Below, piece by piece: positions 43,807-56,419 of a stretch of 64,000 nt of DNA. A program made the translations under genes and the position numbers. Under the pieces are notes generated by a model. That model searched no databases, was not told the DNA's origin, and worked only from the letters and a program-made list of their open reading frames with translations. Numbering within the stretch: position 1 is the first letter of the stretch; every line of letters starts with the position of its first letter. Origin of the DNA: Choanephora cucurbitarum (Eukaryota > Mucoromycota > Mucoromycetes > Mucorales > Choanephoraceae); assembly GCA_025331435.1 (NCBI GenBank), contig JAIWNI010000135.1, positions 1-64,000 on the forward strand. Reading direction: 5' to 3'.

Positions 43807-45112
43807 TATTGTCTATTGGATGTAGGGGGCCCCCACTAGGACCATTAGTCGTAGCTAGAGGGGAGGAGGGTAATTCAGAATCCAATACGGGTGTATCGAG
43901 ACCATCCACATTCATTGCAACATCGGTATCCCATGACCATGAGCTTGCCGGATCCTGTGTAGGCACATCATCCAACGGCTCCGTAGGCGAAGCGGCTGTT
44001 ACAGGGGAAGGTAATTTTTGTTGGGAGGCAGTAGAAATAGGCGAGGTGACAGGGACAGAAGGTTGAGAAGGAAGCTTAAATGATGAGAGTAACTTTGTAT
44101 CAATCGGAACAGTGGTCTTTGAGGGGTGTCCATGTCTAGGACGTTTGCTGCCTAGTACAGGATTATCTTTCGGCCACTCAAAGTTGAAAGAGGTAACTAC
44201 AGGAGCCTTAGCTCTCGGCTTTTTCTGAGGTGCGTCCTTAGGACAACTGGCTGCCATATGCCCGGCAACACCACAGGTCCAACAGGTAAATTTTGTCTTT
44301 CTCTTCTCACAATCTGCAACCGAGTGGCCCTCAGCATGACAGTATTTGCAGTAGCGAGGCATTTGCTTCCAAACTGCATAAAAGCTTGTATCATCCGACC
44401 CTGCCCAGGGGATAACGTGAGTCAAGGGGGAGAATTTAGCATTAGACTTCTGAACATTAAGAACAGCAAAACCATTGCACATGTAAGTCTTAGTCTCAGG
44501 TTCTAAAAGAATACCAACATCCAGTATATCCCCAAAAGGAGCCAAACTCTTTCTCAAACCTTCCAATAGTTTTTTCTCATTGAAAAAAGGCAGATTGGAG
44601 AGTCTAACACTAATAACCTCCATATCGGTGCCAAGTGCTCTGCAGGGAAGAACTACAGCACCGTCATTAAACTTAAGACCTGTCGTGAGGAATGATTTCA
44701 CAACTTCCACATCTGTCTCTTCAAAACTTATTTCTGCAAAACGCAAGTTACCAATCTGTAAGGGCAAGGCCCCCAAACGAGAAGGGTACTGCTCAGCGAC
44801 AAGTTTGAGAAAGTCAACACAGTTTTCCTTTCTCCCCGTCATATTCACGAAGACGCTGTTAGATCCATGTCCAGGACGAAAAATGCTTGTTTTTACTGTC
44901 TTAGTCGTTGAAGAGTCTGGACTATTGCTAGGGGAAGGTGACAATAGCGAATGTCGAACAGGACGAGCTTGTTTGGCCGCTACCTGAGACTAAGCGCGAG
45001 GATTCGAGGGTTTTGGAGTTGGTGCCTTATGGTTGGAGTGAGGGATGGGGACATCGGGTGTATGGTCTAAGTCACCCAACGGCCCAAAATTATTTTTATG
45101 TGAAAGAACCAT
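43799..45112 (-). pseudogene. LINE ORF1, gag-like RNA-binding protein with one stop codon
   Basis: The frame opens at ATG 45,112 (MVLSHKNNFGPLGD) and would run 437 residues but for a single in-frame TAG at 44,992-44,990; from there on 381 codons are open. An RRM-like segment (MEVISVRLSNLPFFNEKKLLEG to GFAVLNV) is followed by two CCHC-type zinc knuckles: C-x2-C-x4-H-x4-C in CKYCHAEGHSVADC, and CWTCGVAGHMAASC. A Pro/Ser-rich tail ends it. ORF1 proteins coat the LINE RNA. Only one base change separates it from an intact frame. Confidence 0.85.
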
Positions 45113-45663
45113 GAGGTGATGTTTTATTTATAATTCTTGAACTTATACCTTTTATTTTCGTGTTCCGTTTTTCAAGCCAATCAAAATTAAGAATGGTTTT
45201 GAGAGAGAGAATTTTTTTTTCAAGTAAATACAGTATAGCTTTTAGAGTGTATGATGCATTTGACATTTGCCATGTTGGAGCTACTCAAGAAAAGAAGTCA
45301 TACAGAACTGCTTTTACAATATACGAGATTGAGTTCCTGAAAACCCTATACAATAAAAAACTATATGCTGTTAATACTTTTGAAGTATTCATGTCATGGT
45401 TGAAGCATCAAGCACAATGTGGTCAACTTGAAGTCCACAGGATTATAACAAATCAGTTTATTAGTAATTCTAATTGTGAAGATATATCTTCTCATTTGTT
45501 ATGACTTGCAAGCGTAGACCAAAACCTATGTATAAACTAATAAAGTGAACTTTGGTTTTTAGCCTGAAATCCAAAGTGATTTCAAGCGCGTTTTTTCACA
45601 AATTTTAACTTTTGTGTCATTTCTCTTTTTAGCATTCCTTTTTCCTTTTTTATACTCCACCAT
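45113..45663. other. spacer between LINE and Helitron with an orphan ORF
   Basis: An open frame at 45,160-45,504 (114 residues, MFRFSSQSKL onward) has ordinary composition but no domain that I recognise. It may be a relic, a LINE 5' UTR, or part of the Helitron. The segment before 45,663 is a T-rich leader of the Helitron gene. Confidence 0.35.
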
Positions 45664-48176
45664 TATGGCCAGAAGAAGACTGACTGAAGAAGAAAGAGCT
45701 GAAAATGAGAGGGTTAGAAAGCGAGTTAGAAGATCAATTCCTGTATTGAGAGAGAGAGATAACGCAAGAAGACGACAGACTTATCGTGAGAGAGGACGAC
45801 AGACTTATCGTGAGAGAGGACGACAGACTTATCGTGAGAGAATACAACGAGTAAGTGTTATTTGGCATTTGATATCTGAATGCCTATACTCATGTCATAT
45901 TTCTTGATTGTTAGGGATAATAATTCTCAAGAAGCCATTATTAGAAGGTTTAGAAGCAAAGTCAAAGAAGGTCCAACTATTGTGTGTGTTTGCTGCGAAT
46001 GCCTTTGGTTTCGTTCACAGACTGCAAACCTTAAAAGGTCGTGAGTGAATCTCGTTGATCCTTCATTTGTTGATCTCCTTTTTAGAAATACAGAAGATAT
46101 CAAAAGTTGCAAGACGTGTATAAGCTCTCTTACTCAAAATCGAAAAGCTACTATTGCTTTAGCCAATGGACTTGATTTTCCTGAGATTCCACAAGAGCTT
46201 GAAAGATTAAACAAAATTAAAGAAAGGCTGGTTGCTGTTAGGCATGTTTTTCAGAGTATCTAAAGCATTAATGGTAATCGAGTACAGTACTGAAGTGTGG
46301 GAGCAATTCAAAACATCCCTGTTACTTTTGATATTACAGAATCATTTCTTCCAAGATCTGTCAATGACACTCACATTATAGCAATCAAATTAGCAAGAAA
46401 GATGTCTGATAATCATGATTATCTTCAAGGAAATATTTGGCCAAACGTTGTCTGGAAAGCTGTTGGAATTATAAAAGGCATGCCTCTTTATAAAAACTGA
46501 ATATCACACTGGATGAACAATGGTTGTTGGCAGCTATCGATGATATTCAGTTAAACGAAGCGGAGTATGAAGGTTCATCTGACAGTAACAGCGAAGATGA
46601 CGATCTGTTTGATGATTTGCCGGTGGGAAGCGAAGAATCGCTACTTTGTAGTGATAATTTTTTAAAGATTGCTCCTGGCGAAGGTTCTTCTGCATTATCG
46701 TTAATGCGAGATGAATATGTAGATTTCTTGGCTTTTCCAAAAATTTATGCTGGTCATGCACTTGAACCAAAGGTGAACAATAAGCCAATGACATATTCAG
46801 CATTTACGAAATCCATCATCAGACGTGCCGATCGACGGGGAGTCATTCGCGATTATTTGTTTTTTATGGATAGAAAAAAGTTGCTTCTAAGCTTGATCAG
46901 TAACACCAATATAATGATGCGCAAATCATCATGTAGTAGATTAACTGCCGGTGATGCTCTTAATAATTTTTTGGTGAACAACTTGATCAAAACGGATTGA
47001 GCTTTTGAAGTCTTAAAAACATTAGGTCATCGCCTGCTTACTGGAAGACAGAAAAATCAAACTTAATGGCAATGATTAGACAGCTTGGTATTCCCACTCT
47101 GTTTATCACTTTGTCAGCAGTAGAATCCAAGTGGAAGGAACTAATTGTTATTCTCAAAAAAGTAGTTGATAAAGAAGAGATCACTGAGGATGATGCTGAC
47201 AACCTAGAAAGCAACGAAAAGTGTAGATTGTTACGATCAGATCCTGTTACTTGCGCTCAATACTTTGATTACCGATTTGGAGAGTTGAAGCAAACATGGA
47301 AGCCCCCCCCCATGCTTCATTTGGTCTGCATTCTGTTTTGGATTACTATTACAGAATTGAGTTCCAACAAAGAGGCTCCCCGCATGTACATATGCTTGTT
47401 TGGCTTGAAGATGCTCCTATGTACAGTGTTGATAGCGACCTTAATGCTGAGAACGAACAAACAGTTTGTGATTTCATCGACCAAGTCATTTCATGCAAGG
47501 CGTTGTCTGAACTGAAAACCCGACTCTGTCAGATCTCGTCAAATTAAGACAACATCATAGACATACTCATACTTGTTGGAAGAACCGAAGGGATGGCCGA
47601 AAGGTTTGTCGATTTAATATTCCTTTCTTTCTAATGAAGAGCACTTGCATCATGACACCACTTGCTGAACTCAATGTCACAGCTACAGATGAAGAGAAAA
47701 AGGAGCGACTAATCTTAGAACAAAAGATGGGGGACATAAAACGATACCTCACAGAACTGGCGGATCCTTCTGAATGTAACCTCACCTTTGAACAATTCAT
47801 TGAAAATTTTAAGCTCTCTGAGGAACAGTACAAGTTGGTAGTTAGATCCTCTTTGAAAACTAGCAAAGTCTTTTTGAAGAGAGACATTAAAGAGATATAT
47901 ATCAACAACTACAACGATATGATATTAGAGATGCAGCAATCGAATATGGACATGCAGTTTGTTCTTGATCCATATGCATGTTGTGTCTACATCGTTGATT
48001 ATATAAACAAGTCCGACAAAGGAATGTCAAAAATCTTACAGAGAGTTTTGGAAGAAGGCATTAAGGATAACGCACCTATCATAGACCTTCTAAGAACAAT
48101 TAGCTGCAAAGTATTACAATGTATGTGGGATTTCAGCTCAAGAAGCCGCATACAATTTGCTAATCACTTCGGATGA
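45664..48176 (+). pseudogene. Helitron Rep N-terminal and rolling-circle initiator region
   Basis: Pieces in order: 45,664-45,850 (MARRRLTEEER with three RQTYRERG repeats), 45,910-46,500 (CCECLWFRSQT, CKTCISSL, LANGLDFPEIP, NIPVTFDITESFLPRS), 46,524-47,515 (LSLMRDEYVDFLAFPKIY and TAGDALNNFLVNN) and 47,560-48,176. The text around 47,330-47,410, YRIEFQQRGSPHVHMLVWLED, carries the two-His HUH motif of rolling-circle initiators (HVH). At least four frameshifts or stops separate these pieces, so it is inactive. Confidence 0.8.
45775..45846 (+). repeat. 24 bp tandem repeat, three copies, in Helitron N-terminus
   Basis: The unit CGACAGACTTATCGTGAGAG plus AGGA is repeated three times with the last copy slightly changed. 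It encodes RQTYRERG and keeps the frame. Confidence 0.85.
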
Positions 48177-48302
48177 CTGAATCTAGCCGAACTGTAACTT
48201 TTGTCTCAACAAGTCCTATTGAGTCAAGAGCGAGTATGTTGAAGAGGAAAGAAGCTTTAGGAAAACCTACCAGAATCTTCAAGCGACGTCTTTTGTAATG
48301 GA

Positions 48303-50564
48303 ATGGTAGAATATTATTCCCATCGTCCCGACTCTTTGGAAGACTTGAACTTTGCAGGTTTTTGTGCCTACTACCAATACTTTGCAAGAAAGCGATATTC
48401 GGTTAGAAGAACGGATGATGACGTTATTGATGAAGAAGCAAACATTGTCAATGAGGAGGATGAAGTAGAAGGTGGATTCTTAGAATTGAAACAAGGTTAT
48501 GGCTTCATAAAAAGAAGAAAGAAAGCTAAGGTTATCCGCTATCACAAGCCTAATGCTCAAAAAGACAGCAAGCTCTATTCGCATCATCTTGTAATGCTCT
48601 ACTTACCTTGGAGAAATCAAGTTAATGAAATCGATAAGCAGGATTGCCAATCACTCTTCCGGCAAAACAGACAAGCAATTGAAGAAGCAGCCAATGAGTT
48701 TAGCAAAATACCTGATGATACTATCGGTGGATTTATGGAAATGGCATCGAATCTGAGCTACGAACAGGACACACACAGAAATAATCATTCTGAAGAAGTA
48801 GAAGATCATGTTGAAGAGAATGATGTATGTGACTTGAACGACTTCTCAATGTACATTCTTCCGGAAGATAATGAAATTCGTGCATCTCAAGAATTCGCCA
48901 ATAAAGAAAGATCAGCAAGAGTAACGGCTTCATCTAGACCACAAGTTAACGTACATGCAAGATCTGATATGATGTCTGAAGATGAGTATGACAACATAGT
49001 ATCTTGCTTAAATCTGGAACAAAGGGACTCTCTTGACTACGTAATCAACAACATTCGACACAATGCCAGTACTTCAATTGAAACTGTTTATAACTTGAGG
49101 AGCTGGTACGGGTAAAAGTCTTTTGATTAGTGCCCTTTATCAGTCTTCAGTCAGTCACTATGATTATGGGTATAGAACGAGACTTGAGTAGCAAATCTGT
49201 CTCGCTTTGCACGCCTACTGAAAAGGCTGCTTTCAACATAAATGGCTCCACTGTTCACTCAATCTTTCATCTCCCCTTGAATCAAAGTGAACTCCCAAGA
49301 ATTGTCCTCTGATATCTCCAATACTATGGCCACAGAACTATCCGAACTTCAAGTAGTGATTATCGACGAAATAAGCATGGTTAGCTCGACCGTATTCTCT
49401 ATGGATAGATCAAAGGTTAAGATGAAATCTTTGGCACTAATGCAGCTTTTGGTGGTAGACACGTGTTGATTCTAGGAGATTTCTGGCAACTCCCTCCTGT
49501 TCATGATAGCCCTATCTATGATCCTTTCAAAAGAGATTTCTCTGAAGCGTCTAAGATGTTTCGATATATGGCACTCATTCAAAGTCCATTATCTGACCAC
49601 TATTATGCGACAGAGAGAAGATGCAGCCTTTGCTATTGCTTTGAACAATTTGGCCAAAGGAGTCATGACAACTGCTGACATAGAGCTGTTTAGTTCAAGA
49701 ACTTTCAAAGATTTTCCATCTGACTGCCGATGATGATAAAGTTAACTCAGTGCATCTTTTTGCGACAAACAAAGATGTCAATAACTGCAACTCTACTATT
49801 TTAGCGCAGTTCAATTACTGAAAAGCATTTGTCTACAGCCTTTGATCTTGTACAAGGCGAAGGAGGTACTCGTGAAGCTCGAGAGTCTTTGCTAGCAGTT
49901 GCTAAGGATGTCGATTATCTAATTAGCCAAAACTGCAGGGCTATCTTATGAACTACAACTAGTCATTGGCGCCAAGTATATGGTGACAAGCAATATCGAT
50001 ATTGCCGATGGCTTAGTAAACGGTACGACTGGTGTGTTGGAAAAGTTGATGTGGGGCATGTTACCTTGAATGACGGTAGAGTGGTGACTAAGCCTCTAAG
50101 GATCTTGGCTTCAACTGGACAGTGAAAGAAGTGGAAAAGAAGCCAGGAGAAAGCATAGGGCAGCTGCAATTCAAGCAGATATTCCTTCTAGCTGGAAACT
50201 CATTGATCCTATCACATCAGTTTTTCAAAGAAGAAAGAACAGCATGTTAAGGATATCAAAAACTCGATTTTCACTTGTTGTCGCAGAGGCATTAACTGTT
50301 TACAAGAGTCAAGGTGGTACATATAGAAAAGTACTGTTAGATTTGGCAGGGGCTAGAGGTGCAAAAGATCATACTTTGACCAGACCGATGATGTATGTTG
50401 CCTGCTCCAGATCTACTAGTGCTCAAGGTTTATATATCAAATGCAATCATGGATTCAAACCAACTTCACCTCCGCAAGTTGATCATCCTCTGGTGAATGA
50501 AGTCCTCAGGCATTATGATGTGAAGATGATGGCTCCCTTTATTCATCTTCGAGAGAAACAATAG
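48303..50564 (+). pseudogene. Helitron PIF1-type helicase region
   Basis: Pieces 48,303-49,110, 49,120-49,740 and 50,244-50,564 carry helicase motifs: NFAGFCAYYQYFARKRY; the Walker A GAGTGKS (about 49,101-49,121, split by a frame change); QVVIIDEISMVSS (Walker B type); LILGDFWQLPPV; VVAEALTVYKSQGGTYRKV; and MMYVACSRSTSAQGLYI. These are the PIF1/RecD-like helicase motifs of Helitrons that unwind DNA during rolling-circle transposition. Several stops and shifts make it inactive. Confidence 0.8.
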
Positions 50565-50579
50565 CAACAGCTTATAGTT

Positions 50580-51170
50580 CACAACATACAAAGCTTTAAT
50601 GCTCACTTCAGAACCATTTGCAAAGATCCAGTATACCAAGTTAGCGACTTCATCCTTCTTACTGAAACTTGGACAACTGAATCAACACCTATTAGTATGG
50701 ACGGTTTTCATGTCATAGCTTGAGTCGATGTGGAAGGGCAACGACCTAAAGCCCTATGGTTCGTTTGTAGGCCGTAAGTGAAAGCAGATTGATGTCCTTG
50801 GAAGATGTTGCGCCCATTGAAATCTTAAAAACGAGAAACGATGGCTCAATATCTGTGTCTGGATTTACATCAAAATACATATCAGTGTTTTGCATTTACA
50901 AGTCACCAAAAGCTGATATACATATTCTCGAGAATTTGATTGAAACAATCCTTCTTCAAAAGCACGGAAGAGTGATAGTTGCCGGTGATTTCAATATTGA
51001 TTTTATGTCGACTCCCTCCTCCTTCCAAGATCTATTGAGCAAACTGAATCTCAAATCAGCACTGCCAGTTGAAATTGTAACTACAACAAAACACAGCACG
51101 TTCATCGATAATATATATTCACAAACTTTGAAGTCAAAAACAGTGGAAGATATACTTCGTATTCAAAGAG
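50580..51170 (+). pseudogene. Helitron C-terminal EEP endonuclease region
   Basis: Directly after the helicase, short frames read FNAHFRTICKDPVY, ILLTETWTT and then, at 50,789-51,160, SVFCIYKSPKADIHIL, GRVIVAGDFNIDFMS and TTTKHSTFIDNIYSQTL. The ETW, GDFN and STFIDNIY texts match the exonuclease-endonuclease-phosphatase fold, here fused behind a Helitron helicase. Two stops lie before 50,789. Confidence 0.75.
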
Positions 51171-54100
51171 TACTCATGACCCTTTGTACATTAATTTTGA
51201 ATAAATTATTTAATTGGCTAATTCAAAAAAGTGTGTCTATAAGCCGAAAATACTCTAAAAACGCCCTTATAAGACTCTTTAGTGTCTTCACAGGTTTTTT
51301 TATCTAATTCATCTCGAACCGTCAGTATGATTTGTGCTAATTGATTATAGACCGAAGATTTAAATTGTTACCATTGATATCATACCGATGTTGTTCAATC
51401 GTGAATCAATATTCTGCATACAGCCAGCTAACAACGATGCTTTTTCACTAGAGCCTGGTGTTACTAAAATGCTGCATAATAAGACTTGTATGCTTTAATG
51501 ATTTGCGATTGATAATTCTCCCTTCCTTATTGTTTTGTTGATACGATATACTTGAAATCGAGGTAAAAGTTGACGAAAGCTCATTTAAATCAGTTTTTAA
51601 AAAGCTTTTGCTACCTTTACCATAGAATCAGCCAACATGGTATTACCGCAAACAGCACCTAAGTCATTCTGATTACATATTGCTTGTTCACCCGAGTTGA
51701 TAATGAAATCAATCTTTCTGCATGGAAATGTTCATGGCTCACACACCACAATATAATGAGCTACTGCTGACAAATAAAGAACAAACACTACTCAGTTGAT
51801 ACACAAGAAGAAATAATTAGTTCATCAACATGTTTCGACTTATAACAAGAGTTTCTCTCACTGCTATAATCATTGACGCAAACACATAACAGTAGCTTTT
51901 TTAACGTAATCACAGTATACTACCCAAATTCAATATTTCAAACTTGGACTTTATTTCTCTATCTGTGTTAACCCATTATTCTATTGTGCAATAGTAGACA
52001 GCTATTTACAGGATCTCAAACACAATAAAGTAAGTCTGTTGAATTGCATCGTGAATATGTTTTAACTTGAGCTAATTGAGGTGAGCTAATGTAGAGTGTC
52101 TTTATTATGACATATGTGATTGTGCATTATAAAAAGGATCAAGCTATTGAGCATTTGATGAAAAAATTCTGTCTTTCGAGGCTTCTTTATTTATATAAAT
52201 AGCAGATAATAATATTGTAATAGTTTGTACGGCTTTGTAAACTAATCCATTTTTCGCTTAAAGTGCAGTATATCTCTTCATAAGTATAAGGTATCGATAA
52301 TTATATGCAAATCCTCTTTTATATCATTTCCGATTAGACTCCTTTACTTATCTAACAAATCTACTTGAACAAATGCTTCTAATGCCTCCCTTTTTCAATT
52401 TAACAGATTCCAGTTGAACCCATCATGAGTGAGAAGATAGTGATCACTTACACTGAGAATACATGCGATCGTAATCTAATTCGATGCAAAGGTAAGACAT
52501 TATCATCTCAATTTAATTTCCTTTCAGCCTTATTGGTGGATGTATGTTTTCTCATCTTCCAGAACCACACTAAATACCAAACTATTTCTCATAACCTCAT
52601 TTTCTTTCCTTACTTCCTTTTGTTGGAAATGCACAGTAAAAGGCTACCTTTATTCCGTATACATCGATTCATGAAGTGATTTTAAATGAGCGATTTGCTA
52701 TGATACCTTCTCACTCATAGTTAGTTCTAATCCGCAGTACATCGTCTGTTATCTATACATGTATTCCAAATTGATTATCTTTCGGAATGCCTTAAATTGT
52801 ATCCCTATTACAGTAGAAGAGTCGGTCTTGTTCACCTCGGTTTCCAATGTTAACTACTACCTTAGGAATTAGCTTCATGTACACAACGCAAAGTTGTCAT
52901 TTTTAAAGAAACAAATCTCTTTTACTTATCTGTAAATTGTATGGCACCGCTTTTGTACTGTTTCATCATCAAATTTTAGGCTATGTCAAATATCCGTTGA
53001 GTGGCTTTTGTTTGCATATATGAAAGCTGTTATTCTTGAAAAATACGTGACTCCATATGGTAATGCCTTGCTATACTTTCGAATTCTGCTCTTATTTCGA
53101 ATCGATGAACTATGTTTTGTTGTATGATTTGTCGTCATATCTTACACTTCTGGTGAATGTTTATCTCATTACATGCTAATGCTGAGGATATAATAATTTC
53201 TAGGTCTTCAAGTTGGCTCTCATCTCTATTACTTGTGTGTTCTCTGGTTGTTTGCAATGTCGTATGTGTGTTTTTCTACATCGCATATGCTGATACTGTG
53301 GGTCCAAATGCATTTTCTGGTCATTCATAGTTGAAGCCGCCTTCTATAAGCCTGGTCGTACAAAGTTGGTGATTGCCTTACTACTGTCGATGATTGATAT
53401 AGACAAACCACTGTTTTAAATGTATTTCATTAATCACATTTGCTTCAGAAACAACTAATCTTCATAAGCGCGTCTGTTTCTTTGGTTTACCTTGTCAACA
53501 TGTTGACGACATTCCCATGTCGAGTTGTACATCCTCGCTCATTGACCCCATCATGCCGATCCCAGTAGGTTCATGTTGTTGCATCTTCGAGATCTTGTTG
53601 TCAAAAACGTGGTTTGGTTTTGCTAACGAGCTTTGGTAACTTTGATACTCTTCATGAATGAAGGAAAAAAAAGAAAATTGATTTTAATTTTTAGAATTTA
53701 TTTTTTTAGCGACGCCTTCTCGATATAAAGCTTTTGCTTCGAAACGACTCTATAGACTATGCTCTGTTCTTATACTTCAAAGTCTCTATTCCTTAAAAGA
53801 AGAAACATAGAATCGGTGTTGAAGCTCTAATTTCGTTAGTGTAAGGCATCCACTTAGACATAGCTCTCATATTAATTTCGTATCCTCTATAGTTAGTTAC
53901 AACTGTATCCGCCATCATGATCAATTCATCAAAGGCCAATCTAAACAAATCTTTAATTCCATGCATTGACTGTTTGTTGTACACTTTTATTGTGATTATA
54001 ATGTGCCTTTATATGAATTTATCGAATGAAATCCCTACACCGTCACTGAAAGAATACCATTCCGAAAAGACGTCAAGGATGTACCTATATATATAATACC

Positions 54101-54535
54101 CGATCTAAATTTCCATAAAATAAATATACTTCATTGGCCCATTCCAACAAATGGGCTTTAATTATAAGCGATCCTAAATAAGCCTTCTATATAAGGATGT
54201 TCTATATCCGGTCATTCTTTAAACATCTAACGAATCATATTGCTCATTAAATGCTTTTCAGAGTATCACTATTTGTGGAAATATATACTGAATTGAATAT
54301 TATTGGTCAAGAGATACTTATTCCGTAAAATCTTAAGCCTTTGATTAGCTAAAATACGTCTCTTTATGGTAACAGATGTTCGAATCCCCACCTTTACACA
54401 CCACCTTGATGCAAATTACTTAAATTTTTTGAATGACACCAACTACAGATGTCCCAATGAGAAATCTGTATTTACGAACTTTTTTACTCAAATCTGCGCA
54501 CTGTTACACACTTAATTTTTTCCCCATGAGCTGTA
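51171..54535. other. long gene-free AT-rich stretch
   Basis: About 3.4 kb with no supportable gene. Open frames at 52,425-52,679 and 53,793-53,984 have no domain. The base composition and lack of structure suggest old, degraded transposon or intergenic DNA. A GTTCGAATCC string near 54,370 is not part of a tRNA fold. Confidence 0.45.
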
Positions 54536-55069
54536 GTGCGACCCATTGCTCAAAGAATCGCGGATATCAGTTTGGACACAAAAAATTGGGATGCTGTAAC
54601 CGCGGCTGCTAAAAGGGTAGAAATTGATTCACACAAGTATGGATCACCAATTGATGCTGATGCAGATAAAGTATTCAAAAAGACTCCAAGTCCTTCATCA
54701 CAAGATCGATCCGACCAAAGTCAAGCTGGCGGTATTATGTCACACGAAACCCTGTCAACTCAGATGAGAGAACTATGCCAAGGAATTAATGATTTGAAAC
54801 TCTGTGTCAATACTCAAATGAATAGTGTTAAGGCCAACCAGGATTATTCAAGAACTACTACCAGACCCACCTTTCCTTCTGCTTATCCTCCAGCAAATTT
54901 AGGAAACGGAGAAAGACGATATAGTGAACCTAAATGTTATAACTGTGGTAAAATAGGACATAATGCCAGAAACTGTCAAAGCCGTTTGTCTAATCAAGAT
55001 AACCGATCATCAGTATTTCAGGAATCCTATACCGACCAGTCAGGAAAAAGTTTGGGGCGTCAACAATAG
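54536..55069 (+). pseudogene. Ty3-type gag fragment with CCHC knuckle
   Basis: The open frame lacks an ATG start and the N-terminal capsid part. It ends with CYNCGKIGHNARNC, a CCHC zinc knuckle (C-x2-C-x4-H-x4-C) that binds the element RNA. Upstream sequence gives no gag continuation. Confidence 0.8.
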
Positions 55070-55443
55070 ATTAATCCAGAGTTGCCGTCCCAAAATAGGA
55101 CAAAACCATTTACCCCGTAAATAAGAATTCTAGTGCTACAAATTATTTTATTGAAGCTGGTGCAAAGGTTCATGCTGCTGAAGTCTTCGCTACTGGGAAA
55201 CGCAATAGGCAAAATGAGTCAGAAACCACTCAGGAGGGAATGACTCAGGGTGTAACTAAAAAAATAAAAAGACAACCCATGATACCTCCAATGCTATTGT
55301 CGTCTCAAGGACCTTCCAATATACCATTAGTCTCTACGCCACTTCCGGAAAATATAACATATCAACCAGTACAGACTATGCAGCCTATACAAGTGTCACA
55401 ACAAGGAATAGCCGTATAACCCATACAAACTAATACACCAGGA

Positions 55444-56280
55444 ATGGCTGCGCTGTCGACTAGACCGAAGCAAGTAAGAGCTCCACCTCGTAAACTACCT
55501 GTATCTAAGAGAGAGTTGGACACTTGGGAAAAATCAGATAGTATCAATGCGCCTATTTCAATCAAAGACCGAATCGTCAGCGACAAGAATGCCCGAAAAC
55601 AGTTGAAGGATGGTCTTCGATACCTTGACGCTAGACGATCTAATAGAAGAAAAGGGAAAGAAGCTGTGGATCAACCCCTAAGCACTCAAGTCAACCATAT
55701 CAAGGCTAAAAACAGCGATACAGATGAATACTCGACGACGGAAAGTGATGCTGAATCTTCGGAATATGATACCATAGATGATTATACATCTCAGACATAT
55801 GATAGTGATGAAGATACGAAATACGACTACCCATACAAGCGAGAGACATTGTTGCAATTGCCTCCATTTAATGTTATGCGAACCATCCATGATAGGCCAG
55901 TGCGTATGGTGATCGACAGTGGTAGTGCAGTCAGTATTATCAGTAAATCTATCGCCCACAATCTGGGTCTGACTGGCATAGGAGAACAAGTCCCTATTAC
56001 TACTTTAGACACGACCAAGAAAGATTACAAGGGGGTAGTCCATAATGGAGATTGTGAAGTGACGATTGCTGTACCGATTAGAATCGGGAAAAATTGCGAT
56101 TGGAACAAATGATTATAAAGGATAATACTCATAAGGCTAAAGGGGATCTAGTAGTATTACTAGGCATGACTTGGTTAAGGCAGTACGACATTAAGATACA
56201 CTCAAAGGAAACAATGATAGAAGTACCTGTCAAAAACGGTGCATCCTCAATTCTGGTTTAAGGATCTGTTGCTCCAACTC
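55444..56280 (+). pseudogene. Ty3-type aspartic protease region
   Basis: After a charged, acidic linker, the retropepsin motif VRMVIDSGSAVSIIS gives the catalytic Asp-Ser-Gly near 55,914-55,922. The frame stops at 56,110. The domain resumes in another frame (LVVLLGMTWLRQYDIKIHS, about 56,149-56,206), which matches the end of such proteases. Confidence 0.78.
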
Positions 56281-56419
56281 GACTACTAATAGTCCTAGTA
56301 AAGTATACTCGGTCTCAGTGCACATACCAAGAAAGGGTAAGACTGAAGGAGATAACTCTCGAGATCTTCACGCTCCATTCTCCTACATGGTATAAGTAAT
56401 CAATGTAGACAATTGGCTA

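Larger units (their letters stand above)
39287..45112 (-). mobile_element. non-LTR retrotransposon (LINE), two ORFs, damaged
   Basis: Read on the minus strand, it begins with ORF1 (start about 45,112), continues with ORF2 and ends in an A-rich tail (plus-strand T9 at about 39,287-39,295). GC content is visibly higher than in the flanks. ORF2 is interrupted by at least one 346 bp insertion and another probable one, and its C-terminal part is frame-broken. The 5' UTR boundary was not resolved. The layout of gag-like ORF1 with CCHC knuckles and ORF2 with APE-type endonuclease and RT is of the L1/Tad kind. Confidence 0.9.
45664..51170 (+). mobile_element. decayed Helitron of the endonuclease-bearing type
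   Basis: A chain of broken frames in one direction spells a Helitron Rep/helicase polyprotein: a basic N-terminus, Helitron-like N domain, rolling-circle initiator, PIF1-type helicase, and then an EEP endonuclease. Helitrons with a C-terminal endonuclease are called Helentrons or Helitron2. The termini (short 5' and 3' signature sequences) were not identified, so the ends given are coding limits only. Confidence 0.85.

Noticed and set aside
54355..54400. GTTCGAATCC string resembling a tRNA T-arm
   Set aside because: The flanking five-base arms do not pair, and no matching acceptor strand or anticodon arm could be placed upstream.
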